From the NCBI GenBank assembly GCA_023383735.1, contig JAHDYN010000006.1, positions 5,786 to 16,788 on the forward strand: 11,003 bases of DNA, given 5' to 3'. Below, piece by piece: positions 1 to 6,028 of the stretch. Every line of letters begins with the position of its first letter. Within the stretch, counting starts at the first letter, position 1. The notes below the pieces were generated by a model. It made no database searches and had not been told where the DNA came from. It saw only the letters and a list, made by a program, of their open reading frames with translations. A program made the translations under genes and the position numbers. This stretch comes from Gammaproteobacteria bacterium (GTDB taxonomy: Bacteria; Pseudomonadota; Gammaproteobacteria; Steroidobacterales; GCA-2729495).

Positions 1-545
1 TCCTCACCGACATACTCCACGCCAAAACCGATACGGAACAGCATCGGCCCGGTGGCACCGCGATGATCGGGCGAAGACAGCAGCATCTCGTCGATGCTCT
101 GTACGCCCGGACCCTTGTTGCGGTCAAAGAGCTGCATGTGCCAGGCATCGCAGACGATGGCGTGGTTCTGGAAGGCCTGGAGGCGGCCGGTGGTTTCCAT
201 GCGCTGTGTGACGCGGCCGTCGAGCGCCGTGTAGGTTTCGCACTCGGCGAAGTCCTTGCCGAAACGGAACCAGCCGGTACCGGTGAAGCGGTCGTTGACG
301 CTCAGGCGCACGAAGCAGTCGGTGGGCAGCCAGCCTGCGTCGACGCTGTACACGATGTCGCGCATCACGCTGGGCCGGTCATCGATCTCCGAGTGGGCCA
401 TGCAGGTGCGGCGGCCATCGCTGTGTACGGTGATGTGGAAATATTCGCGTCCCCGCTCCTGCCCCACCCGGTCAGGCTTGTTGCTGGTGTAGGCGATGGT
501 GCCGCGCACGGCGCGCTGGTCGCGTTGCAGGATGCTGGTGCTCAT
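1..545 (-). CDS. Hypothetical protein, C-terminus beyond window edge
   Basis: The minus strand is open from an ATG at 545 to the left edge, giving 181 visible residues and no stop. The protein starts MSTSILQRDQRAVRGTIAYT. It is soluble-looking, with no signal peptide or membrane segment, and is rich in charged and aromatic residues. Alternating hydrophobic runs around HITVHSDGRR and DCFVRLSV suggest a beta-rich fold. Later stretches include GTGWFRFGKDFAECETYTAL and NHAIVCDAWHMQLFD. I do not recognise the family and assign no function. An AAGGA Shine-Dalgarno lies 9 bases before the ATG, which supports this start. The sulfurtransferase gene lies 97 bases upstream in the same direction, so the two could share a transcript, but the gap is long enough for a separate promoter. 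The reading frame is convincing because it is long, has codon use like its neighbours and has a ribosome binding site. Confidence 0.75.
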   Translation of the reverse strand, partial: MSTSILQRDQRAVRGTIAYTSNKPDRVGQERGREYFHITVHSDGRRTCMAHSEIDDRPSVMRDIVYSVDAGWLPTDCFVRLSVNDRFTGTGWFRFGKDFAECETYTALDGRVTQRMETTGRLQAFQNHAIVCDAWHMQLFDRNKGPGVQSIDEMLLSSPDHRGATGPMLFRIGFGVEYVGE

Positions 546-642
546 GCTTTCTGGTCCTTCGATATTGTGTGTTTGGCTGCGGCCGGGGCGCAGACTTTAA
601 GCGCAAAGGGGCCGGTCGCCAACCGCCCGCAGGCGAAAAGTC
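546..642 (-). promoter_or_regulatory. Intergenic gap, weak candidate promoter for the hypothetical gene
   Basis: This 97-base gap holds a possible minus-strand sigma70 pair: TTGGCG, a 17-base spacer, then TAAAGT. Each hexamer matches consensus at 4 of 6 positions. An AAGGA ribosome binding site follows next to the downstream ATG. A short CGCC-TGCG-GGCG hairpin lies just after the sulfurtransferase stop, but no T-run follows it, so I do not call a terminator. The promoter is a weak inference. Confidence 0.25.
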
Positions 643-1479
643 TCAGCTTTCCCGCGCCACCGGCCGCTCAGCGGAACGTATCCATTCGCTCCACGAGCCG
701 ACATACAGGCCCGCGCCGGGCCAGCCCGCGAGTTCCAGGGCGAATATGCCGTGACAGGCCGTCACCCCCGAGCCGCACATGCACACGACTTCGGCAGCGG
801 GGCGATCACCGAGCAAGGCTGAATAGTGGTGGCGCAGCTCCCCAACCGGACGAAAACGGTTGTCGGGCCCGAGGTGGGCAGAAAACGGCGCGCTCACGGC
901 GCCCGGCACATGCCCGGCCACCGGATCGATGGGCTCCACACGCCCGAGGTAGCGATCGTGCGCGCGCAGGTCCAGCAGCAGCATCCGTGCCGTGCCCAGC
1001 GCGGCCTCGATATCCCCGGTCGTCCGCACGGGCATGCTGCCGGGCCGGACCACAAAGCGACCCTTGCGCCGGGCTGGCACTTCGGTGCTGATCGGCAGGC
1101 CGGCCGCACACCAGGCAGCGAAGCCGCCGTCCAGCAGGCTGACCTCGGCGTGGCCAAGCCAGCGCAACAGCCACCACAGACGCGCCGCCAGCGCGCCACT
1201 GCCCTCGTCATAGACGATCACCCGGGTATCCGGCCCGATGCCAAAGCCCGACAGCAGTTCCTGCAGTGCTGCAACCTCCGGCAGCGGATGGCGGCCCGAT
1301 TCCGCCGTCCTGGCGCCCGCCAGATCCCGATCCAGGTCTGCGTAAAAGGCACCGGGGATATGCCCTTCGGCATAAAGGCGCGGGCCGGCCGCGGGCTGCT
1401 GGAGATTGAAGCGGCAATCCACCACCACCTGGTCCGGGGCATCCAGACGGGCAGCCAGTTCGTCGATTGAAACAAGCAT
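643..1479 (-). CDS. sseA: Sulfurtransferase, two rhodanese domains (3-mercaptopyruvate type)
   Basis: This 278-residue protein has the usual length of tandem-rhodanese sulfurtransferases. The N-terminal inactive rhodanese domain covers about residues 1-130 and contains VVVDCRF, the GHIPGAFYADLD motif and VIVYDEGSG. The catalytic domain covers about 150-275 and contains LLLDLRAHDRYLGRVEP and GHVPGA. The active-site loop CGSGVT has its cysteine at residue 235. The C-terminal signature GSWSEW is at 261-266. In this family the loop CG(S/T)GVT marks 3-mercaptopyruvate sulfurtransferases, whereas thiosulfate enzymes usually carry CRKGVT. The enzyme would move sulfur from 3-mercaptopyruvate to a thiophilic acceptor such as cyanide or a thiol in the cytoplasm. 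It is divergent from etfB with 67 bases between start codons. An AGGA lies close to the ATG. Thiosulfate use cannot be excluded from sequence alone. Confidence 0.92.
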   Translation of the reverse strand: MLVSIDELAARLDAPDQVVVDCRFNLQQPAAGPRLYAEGHIPGAFYADLDRDLAGARTAESGRHPLPEVAALQELLSGFGIGPDTRVIVYDEGSGALAARLWWLLRWLGHAEVSLLDGGFAAWCAAGLPISTEVPARRKGRFVVRPGSMPVRTTGDIEAALGTARMLLLDLRAHDRYLGRVEPIDPVAGHVPGAVSAPFSAHLGPDNRFRPVGELRHHYSALLGDRPAAEVVCMCGSGVTACHGIFALELAGWPGAGLYVGSWSEWIRSAERPVARES

Positions 1480-1546
1480 GAATCCTGCTCTGTACTTGTC
1501 CGGGCCAGACCGGTGGTTGAAAATAGCGGCTCTTCAGGAAGCCAAC
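1480..1546 (+). promoter_or_regulatory. Divergent intergenic region with candidate etfBA promoter
   Basis: This 67-base gap must hold the start signals of both the sulfurtransferase gene and etfBA. On the plus strand TTGTCC at 1496-1501 is separated by 17 bases from GAAAAT at 1519-1524. Each matches the sigma70 consensus at 4 of 6 positions. The etfB ribosome binding site AGGAA lies at 1536-1540. I found no convincing minus-strand promoter. The call is tentative because both hexamers are weak. Confidence 0.3.
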
Positions 1547-2299
1547 ATGCACAAAATCATCGTTTGTCTCAAGCGCGTTGTGGACTACAACGTACGAATC
1601 CGCGTCAAACCAGACGGCTCCGGGGTGATCACCGAAGGGCTCAAGATGAGCATCAACCCTTTCGACGAGATCGCGCTCGAAGAAGCCCTGCGCATCCGTG
1701 AAAAGGGCGGTGCGGCCGAGATCATCGCGGTATCCATCGGTCCGGATGACTGCCAGCAGCAGCTGCGTACGGCCCTGGCCATGGGCGCGGACCGGGCCAT
1801 TCTCGTGCAGACCAGCACCGAACTTGAGCCACTGGGTGCGGCGCGCAGCCTGCTGAAGATCATCGAGCGCGAGCAGCCGGAGCTGGTGCTGCTCGGCAAA
1901 CAGGCCATCGACGACGACTGCAGCCAGACGGGCCAGATGCTCGCCGCCCTGTGGGGGCGTCCGCAGGCAACTTTCGCCTCCAAAGTCGAGATCAGCGACC
2001 AGGCCGTGCGCGTCACGCGCGAAGTCGATGCCGGACTCGAGCTGATCGAAGTCGATCTGCCGGCCGTGATCACCACCGATCTGCGCCTCAACGAACCCCG
2101 CTATGTAAAGCTGCCGGACATCATGAAAGCCAAGAAGAAGCCCATCGAAACCCTCACGCTCGACAGCCTGGGTGCCGACACGGCGGTCAGGCTGCGCACA
2201 CTCAAGCATGAGGCGCCCACGCCGCGCGGCAAGGGCATCCTCGTCGAGGACGTACCAGCGCTCATGGCAGCGCTTCGCGAGCGGGGTCTGTCCGCATGA
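1547..2299 (+). CDS. etfB: Electron transfer flavoprotein, beta subunit
   Basis: The 250-residue product matches the usual length of about 250. It begins MHKIIVCLKRVVDYNVRIRV. The open frame extends further upstream, but the ATG at 1547 is chosen because AGGAA sits 6 bases before it and the translation then begins as other EtfB proteins do. AMP-binding-region motifs are AMGADRAILV (78-87) and LLGKQAIDDD (115-124). The family signature runs from REVDAGLELIEVDLPAVITT at about 158-177. The recognition loop YVKLPDIMKAKKKP (186-199) closely resembles that of mitochondrial ETF-beta, where the equivalent leucine docks into partner dehydrogenases. This places it in group I, the ordinary non-bifurcating ETF. 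With EtfA it takes electrons from acyl-CoA and related flavin dehydrogenases and passes them to ETF-ubiquinone oxidoreductase. No dehydrogenase or oxidoreductase gene is in the window. Confidence 0.95.
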   Translation: MHKIIVCLKRVVDYNVRIRVKPDGSGVITEGLKMSINPFDEIALEEALRIREKGGAAEIIAVSIGPDDCQQQLRTALAMGADRAILVQTSTELEPLGAARSLLKIIEREQPELVLLGKQAIDDDCSQTGQMLAALWGRPQATFASKVEISDQAVRVTREVDAGLELIEVDLPAVITTDLRLNEPRYVKLPDIMKAKKKPIETLTLDSLGADTAVRLRTLKHEAPTPRGKGILVEDVPALMAALRERGLSA

Positions 2300-3234
2300 G
2301 CAGGATACTTGTCATTGCCGAACACGACGGACAGCACATTCAGCAGAGTACTGCCCGCTGCCTGAACTGTGCGCAGCAGATCGAAGCCGCCGGTGCAGAC
2401 GTCGTGGTCTTCGCTGCGGGCGACAGCCCGGTGGCCGCCGAAGCGGCCAATCTCGCCGGCGTGAAGCGCGTGCTGCTGGTGGCACAGGCCGCAACGGGTT
2501 CGCTGGCTGCCGTGCTCGCACCGCAGATCGTTGCACTGGCGGGCAACTATGACTGCATCCTGGCACCCTCGACGACATTCGGCCGGGATCTCCTGCCCCG
2601 GGTCGCCGCTCTGCTCGGCGCGGCCCAGGTCAGCGACATCATGGCCGTGGTTGGCCCACGCAGCTTCAAGCGCCCGATCTATGCGGGCAATGCGATCGTT
2701 ACAGTCGAGGTACCGGACGGCCAGCCGGTAATCGGCACGGTACGCAGCGCTTCCTTCAAGCCGGTCGAAAGCGGAGCCGGCGCAGCCATCGAAACCATCA
2801 GCGTCAACGCGGAGATTCCCGCACACACACGGTTCATCGAACTCCAGACGGGTTCGAGCGACCGGCCGGACCTGCAGAGCGCGAAGATCGTGATATCCGG
2901 CGGCCGCGGCCTCGGAAGTGCCGACAACTTCAATCAGCTCTATGCGCTTGCCGACCGCATGGGCGCCGCGGTAGGGGCCTCGCGCGCCGCAGTCGATGCC
3001 GGATTCGTACCCAACGAAATGCAGGTCGGCCAGACAGGCAAGATCATCGCACCTGATTTCTATCTGGCCTTCGGCATCTCCGGCGCAATCCAGCATCTCA
3101 CCGGCATCAAGGATGCCGGCACCATCGTGGCGATCAACAAGGACTCTGAAGCACCGATCTTTGAAGTCGCCGACATAGGCCTGGTCGGTGACCTGTTCGC
3201 GGCAATCGAGGAGATGAACAAGCAGCTGGGCTGA
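2296..3234 (+). CDS. etfA: Electron transfer flavoprotein, alpha subunit
   Basis: The 312-residue protein overlaps the end of etfB by ATGA (start at 2296, etfB stop ending at 2299), so translation is probably coupled. Residues 1 to about 180 form the N-terminal ETF domain, starting MSRILVIAEHDG. The C-terminal FAD-binding domain follows from about residue 195: KIVISGGRGLGS (197-208), VGQTGK (244-249), the signature FYLAFGISGAIQH (255-267), and VAINKD (278-283). These contact the FAD ribityl and adenosine parts in known structures. The subunit pairs with EtfB to form the soluble FAD heterodimer that links beta-oxidation and amino-acid catabolic dehydrogenases to the quinone pool. Nothing is truncated or unusual. 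The gene converges on the aldolase gene, with 33 bases between the two stop codons. Confidence 0.96.
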   Translation: MSRILVIAEHDGQHIQQSTARCLNCAQQIEAAGADVVVFAAGDSPVAAEAANLAGVKRVLLVAQAATGSLAAVLAPQIVALAGNYDCILAPSTTFGRDLLPRVAALLGAAQVSDIMAVVGPRSFKRPIYAGNAIVTVEVPDGQPVIGTVRSASFKPVESGAGAAIETISVNAEIPAHTRFIELQTGSSDRPDLQSAKIVISGGRGLGSADNFNQLYALADRMGAAVGASRAAVDAGFVPNEMQVGQTGKIIAPDFYLAFGISGAIQHLTGIKDAGTIVAINKDSEAPIFEVADIGLVGDLFAAIEEMNKQLG

Positions 3235-3267
3235 ATGCCCGTCGGCACGCCCGGCGCTGCAGGATGA

Positions 3268-4287
3268 CTAGCGGTAACGCTTCGCCATTTCCTCGAGACT
3301 GACCTTGGGCACCTTGTCGGCCCAACCGGCCTGCCCGAAGGCAATCATGCGCGCCTTGACCACCTGCGCCATGGCCTCGCGGGCCGGCTTCATGTAGTCG
3401 CGCGGGTCGAACTTCTCGGGCGATTCCGCCAGGAGCTTCCGCACTGCACCGGTCATCGCCAGCCGATTATCGGTATCGACATTGATCTTGCGCACACCGT
3501 GCTTGATGCCCTTCTGGATCGCTTCGACCGGCACGCCATAGCTCTCTTTGATCTTCCCGCCGTACTTGTTGATGATATCGACCAGTTCGCGCGGCACGCT
3601 GCTGGAGCCGTGCATCACCAGATGAGTGTTGGGCAGCCGGCGGTGGATTTCCTCGATCAGATCCATCTTGAGCACATCACCGGTAGGCTTGCGGGTGAAC
3701 TTGTAGGCGCCATGGCTCGTACCGATGGCGACGGCCAGCGCATCGCAACCTGTGTCGGCCACGAAGCGCTCGGCCTCCTCCGGATCGGTGAGATGCGCCA
3801 TGGCTTCATCACCGCTCAGACCGGCGCCATGACCGTCTTCGATGCCTCCCAGGCAGCCGATCTCGGCCTCCACGGTTACCCCAAGGGCATGCGCGCGCTT
3901 GACGACCTCCCGGGTAACCTTGACGTTGTAGTCGTAAGTTGCCGGCGTCTTGCCATCTTCCTGCAGCGAACCATCCATCATCACCGAGGTGAACCCCTGG
4001 TCGATGGCACTGAAACAGGTGGCCGGACTGTTGCCGTGATCCTGGTGCATGGCGATCGGTATGCCGGGATTCAGCTCGGAGGCAGCGAGCATCAGGTGGC
4101 GCAGGTAGTTGTCGTTGGTGAACGACCTGGCTCCGCGGCTGGCCTGGACGATCACCGGGCTGTTGGTTTCGGTGGCCGCCATCATGATGGCCTGGATCTG
4201 CTCCATGTTGTTGACGTTGAAGGCACCCACGCCATAGTCATGTTCGGCGGCATGGTCCAGCAAAACGCGCATCGGCAGCAGTGGCAT
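3268..4287 (-). CDS. fba: Fructose-bisphosphate aldolase, class II (Calvin type)
   Basis: This 339-residue zinc-dependent aldolase cleaves fructose 1,6-bisphosphate to dihydroxyacetone phosphate and glyceraldehyde 3-phosphate, and runs in reverse in gluconeogenesis or the Calvin cycle. Class II signature 1 is PIAMHQDHG (77-85), with the catalytic aspartate 83 and zinc ligand histidine 84. Signature 2 is VEAEIGCLGGIE (139-150). Further zinc histidines are likely H192 in GTSHGAYK and H226 in VMHGSSS. The phosphate loop KINVDTDNR lies at 267-275. Overall wording and length fit the Calvin-cycle subtype (CbbA-like) found in many proteobacteria. That name does not prove autotrophy, since no other Calvin gene is visible. 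GGGG lies 8 bases before the ATG. The gene is last in a run of minus-strand genes and converges with etfA. Confidence 0.95.
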   Translation of the reverse strand: MPLLPMRVLLDHAAEHDYGVGAFNVNNMEQIQAIMMAATETNSPVIVQASRGARSFTNDNYLRHLMLAASELNPGIPIAMHQDHGNSPATCFSAIDQGFTSVMMDGSLQEDGKTPATYDYNVKVTREVVKRAHALGVTVEAEIGCLGGIEDGHGAGLSGDEAMAHLTDPEEAERFVADTGCDALAVAIGTSHGAYKFTRKPTGDVLKMDLIEEIHRRLPNTHLVMHGSSSVPRELVDIINKYGGKIKESYGVPVEAIQKGIKHGVRKINVDTDNRLAMTGAVRKLLAESPEKFDPRDYMKPAREAMAQVVKARMIAFGQAGWADKVPKVSLEEMAKRYR

Positions 4288-4374
4288 GATCGATTCCCCG
4301 GCAGATATTTACTGATACTGGAAAGTATAGGCCAATTGTCGTGCAGCAAGTCCGGCGGAACGGCGTGCGGACGC
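4288..4374 (-). promoter_or_regulatory. Candidate fba promoter with inverted repeat over the -10
   Basis: On the minus strand TATACT (plus 4324-4329) matches the sigma70 -10 box at 5 of 6 positions. No good -35 box stands at 16-18 bases; the nearest, TTGCTG, is only 14 bases away. The -10 is embedded in a perfect inverted repeat, ATACT-GGAA-AGTAT, at 4315-4328. A second AT-rich hexamer, TAAATA, lies nearer the gene. An imperfect GTCCG...CGGAC hairpin follows the stop of the upstream membrane-protein gene but lacks a T-run. Confidence 0.35.
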
Positions 4375-5076
4375 TCAGCCCCCCATGCCCGGCTTCCAGA
4401 CACCCAGCCAGGCTGACAACGCGACACCGATCCAGATCGCCCAGACATAGGGCCGGCAATCCATGATGCCGTCATGCATCAGCTTGTCGCTTTCCGGAGT
4501 TGCACCCGTTGAAGCCAGCACCCTGAAACCCTCGATGAAGGGTGGCAGCTTCTTGCGGATCATGAAGCCGCAGAAGATCAGGAAGGCAAAAATCACCAGT
4601 TTGGCGGCCAGCCACGGGAAGGGCTGCAACGGTCCGGTGATCCAGTGATAGATCACCGATCCCAGCAAGCCGAAGATCATCAGAAAGCGGAACCAGTAGT
4701 CACCCTTGGCGAGCATCCGCCCGAAGTCGGTCCCCTCCTTCGCATGCACCATGTGCACGACCCAGACCCAGATCGGGCCGAGTGCGACGATCGCAATCGT
4801 CTGCCAGAGCGGATGCTCATAACCGACGAACTCGGCAAGGATGCCGCCAACGGTCAGCATCAACGCCAGGCAATAGCGCGGGAGCATGTCGAGATTGATG
4901 AATATCTTGAAGGCTGTCAGGCGCGCATCGCGCGACAACTTGTCGTTGATCACAAAGGTGCTCGAGTAGAACACACCCGCGTCACCACCAAGCCAGTACA
5001 CAAACAGCAATATGTGTACGAACTTGACGGTGGCATAGGCAAACGGCAGCGTCTGGACGACCTGCATCTCTTCCAT
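4375..5076 (-). CDS. Multi-pass membrane protein, CopD/HemJ-like appearance
   Basis: The 233-residue protein is strongly hydrophobic, with about six membrane segments: roughly 14-35, 68-86, 92-110, 130-147, 154-173 and 210-228. The first helix carries VKFVHILLFVYWLGGDAG (17-34). A lysine-leucine pair occurs in WLAAKLVIFAFL (155-166). A helix with KxxH...WxGG and a later KL pair resemble the HemJ and CopD-type groups of small membrane proteins, several of which bind haem or copper. Possible ligands in or near helices are H21, H108, H111 and H144. The assignment is by look only, so I give no symbol. A GGGAA ribosome binding site stands 7 bases before the ATG at 5076; the methionine at residue 4 is an alternative start. 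It follows the peroxiredoxin gene by 26 bases with no visible terminator, so the two are probably co-transcribed. A redox or haem-related role is only an inference from that neighbour. Confidence 0.82.
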   Translation of the reverse strand: MEEMQVVQTLPFAYATVKFVHILLFVYWLGGDAGVFYSSTFVINDKLSRDARLTAFKIFINLDMLPRYCLALMLTVGGILAEFVGYEHPLWQTIAIVALGPIWVWVVHMVHAKEGTDFGRMLAKGDYWFRFLMIFGLLGSVIYHWITGPLQPFPWLAAKLVIFAFLIFCGFMIRKKLPPFIEGFRVLASTGATPESDKLMHDGIMDCRPYVWAIWIGVALSAWLGVWKPGMGG

Positions 5077-5102
5077 GGCTCAGTTCCCGGTCCGGATTGA
5101 AA

Positions 5103-5585
5103 TCAGAGCTGCTTGAGCACGCATTCGGCTGTGCTCACCTTGAACTCGCGCGGCGCCTCGACATTGAGCTCGGTAACGACACCGTCGTCCACCACCATCG
5201 AGAAGCGCTGGCTGCGGGTGCCGAGGCCGAAACCGCTGCCGTCCAGTTCGAGGCCCAGTGCACGCGTGTACTCGGCGTTGCCGTCGGCGAGCATCAGCAC
5301 CTTGTCGCCAACGCCGCGATCCTTGCCCCAGGCGTCCATGACGAACACGTCGTTGACCGACATGCAGGCGATCGTCGCCACGCCCTTGGCCTTGATCTCC
5401 GCGGCATTCTTGATGTAGCCCGGCAGATGGCTGTTCGAGCAGGTGGGCGTGAAGGCGCCCGGCACGGAGAAAAACACGACTTTCTTGCCGCCAAACAGCT
5501 CCTGCGTGGTGATCGATCCGGGCGCGCCATCGATCATCACGCTGAACTTGCCCTCGGGTACCCGGTCGCCGACTTTGATTGTCAT
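5103..5585 (-). CDS. Peroxiredoxin, Prx5 type
   Basis: This 160-residue thiol peroxidase reduces hydrogen peroxide and organic hydroperoxides, with electrons from glutathione/glutaredoxin or thioredoxin in related proteins. The peroxidatic cysteine is C49 in the motif PGAFTPTCS (42-50), and the active-site arginine is probably R127 in TRSQRFSMVVDDG. ACMSVNDVFVMDAWG (73-87) is also typical of the Prx5 subfamily. Two other cysteines occur: C74, common in this group, and C155 in the C-terminal STAECVL. C155 is a possible resolving cysteine, since Prx5 relatives often carry none there or rely on an external thiol. Length is normal and there is no signal peptide, so it is cytoplasmic. An AGGAG lies 7 bases before the ATG at 5585, which fixes the start. 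It leads a probable two-gene operon with the membrane protein downstream, and a palindrome lies just upstream. Confidence 0.94.
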   Translation of the reverse strand: MTIKVGDRVPEGKFSVMIDGAPGSITTQELFGGKKVVFFSVPGAFTPTCSNSHLPGYIKNAAEIKAKGVATIACMSVNDVFVMDAWGKDRGVGDKVLMLADGNAEYTRALGLELDGSGFGLGTRSQRFSMVVDDGVVTELNVEAPREFKVSTAECVLKQL

Positions 5586-5619
5586 GGAAGTCTCCTTGCC
5601 TGATCGGTGGAAATCGATG

Positions 5620-5637
5620 CCGGATTGTACAGTCCGG
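5620..5637. promoter_or_regulatory. 18-base palindrome upstream of the peroxiredoxin gene
   Basis: CCGGATTGTACAGTCCGG reads almost the same on both strands: 8 of its 9 base pairs match, and the exception would be a G-T pair. It is centred about 43 bases before the peroxiredoxin ATG. On the minus strand it contains TACAAT (plus 5624-5629), which matches the sigma70 -10 box at 5 of 6 positions, and no good -35 box stands upstream. A regulator bound here would cover the probable start of transcription. It does not match the spacing of known OxyR sites (ATAG/CTAT elements), so the binding protein is unknown. Confidence 0.5.
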
Positions 5638-5722
5638 AACCGGCGCAGGTGACCAGCATACCGGAGTCGTCCTCAGGGCGGAAAAGCACGCCACGCGCCG
5701 AAGCGGCAACCATCAGGCAGCA

Positions 5723-6028
5723 TCACAACCCGGAACCGGAACCGGATCCGGCACCGCCCTCCGGGGGAGGCTCCGGCACCATGAAGACGGGCATTGGTTC
5801 GGTCGGCACCGGATCGGCCCCGATGATCTCGAGCAGCTTCTGCATGCTGGCGAGAAAGGTATCGAAGCCGAAAAACACCAGCGCCACCACCAGCACCGCC
5901 GCCACCAGAGTGATTGCATGCTGCCAGTAGCGCCGCGGCCTGTAACGCGGGTTGTCGCCCGCGAATTCTCGGGCACGATCGGCCATGGCACGCTGGAGCG
6001 CAGTGCGACTGTCTGCAGGATCCACCAC
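5723..6028 (-). CDS. Small single-span membrane protein coupled to hipA
   Basis: This 101-residue protein of unknown family has a basic N-terminal part (NPRYRPRRYW, about 26-35), one strong membrane helix (about 38-58, AITLVAAVLVVALVFFG) and a C-terminal tail of about 30 residues. The tail is rich in proline (DPVPTEPMPVFMVPEPPPEG) and ends in GAGSGSGSGL. The basic side suggests the N-terminus stays in the cytoplasm. The start chosen is a GTG at 6028, whose first base is the last base of the hipA-like stop (TAGTG). A GGGGG lies 10 bases upstream. An in-frame ATG at 5986 is an alternative, but no Shine-Dalgarno precedes it. The one-base overlap repeats the hipB/hipA junction and suggests co-translation. 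I find no toxin, kinase or lipoprotein motif. It could also be an unrelated gene that happens to lie downstream. Confidence 0.65.
   Translation of the reverse strand: MVDPADSRTALQRAMADRAREFAGDNPRYRPRRYWQHAITLVAAVLVVALVFFGFDTFLASMQKLLEIIGADPVPTEPMPVFMVPEPPPEGGAGSGSGSGL
5732..5749. repeat. Three tandem 6-base units (GGAACC, GGAACC, GGATCC)
   Basis: Three head-to-tail hexamers lie inside the 3' end of the small membrane-protein gene; the third differs by one base. They encode the alternating Gly-Ser tail of that protein. Being a multiple of three, gain or loss of a unit would lengthen or shorten the tail without a frameshift. Confidence 0.6.

Noticed and set aside
63..1091. Plus-strand open frame of 342 codons crossing the left-edge gene and the sulfurtransferase
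   Set aside because: It spans two minus-strand genes and their gap, and its C-terminal half is Arg/Pro-rich with no recognisable domain.
1208..3096. Two long minus-strand open frames antisense to etfB and etfA
   Set aside because: EtfB and EtfA are clear on the plus strand with family signatures and coupled start/stop. The antisense frames show no domain.
3235..3267. Shared terminator between convergent etfA and fba
   Set aside because: The 33-base gap is GC-rich, but I could not find a stable stem followed by T-runs on either strand.
3499..4416. Open frame of 305 codons antisense to the aldolase
   Set aside because: The aldolase is fully supported by both class II signatures. The antisense product has no motif and ends in low-complexity sequence.
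5620..5637. OxyR or LexA binding site
   Set aside because: OxyR sites are four ATAG/CTAT elements spaced by seven bases, and LexA sites are CTG-N10-CAG with an AT-rich core. Neither pattern fits this palindrome.
5673..5720. Possible terminator after the hip operon (GCCG-CTT-CGGC hairpin followed later by TTTT)
   Set aside because: The stem is only four pairs and the T-run is separated by 11 bases, so it does not meet the form of an intrinsic terminator.
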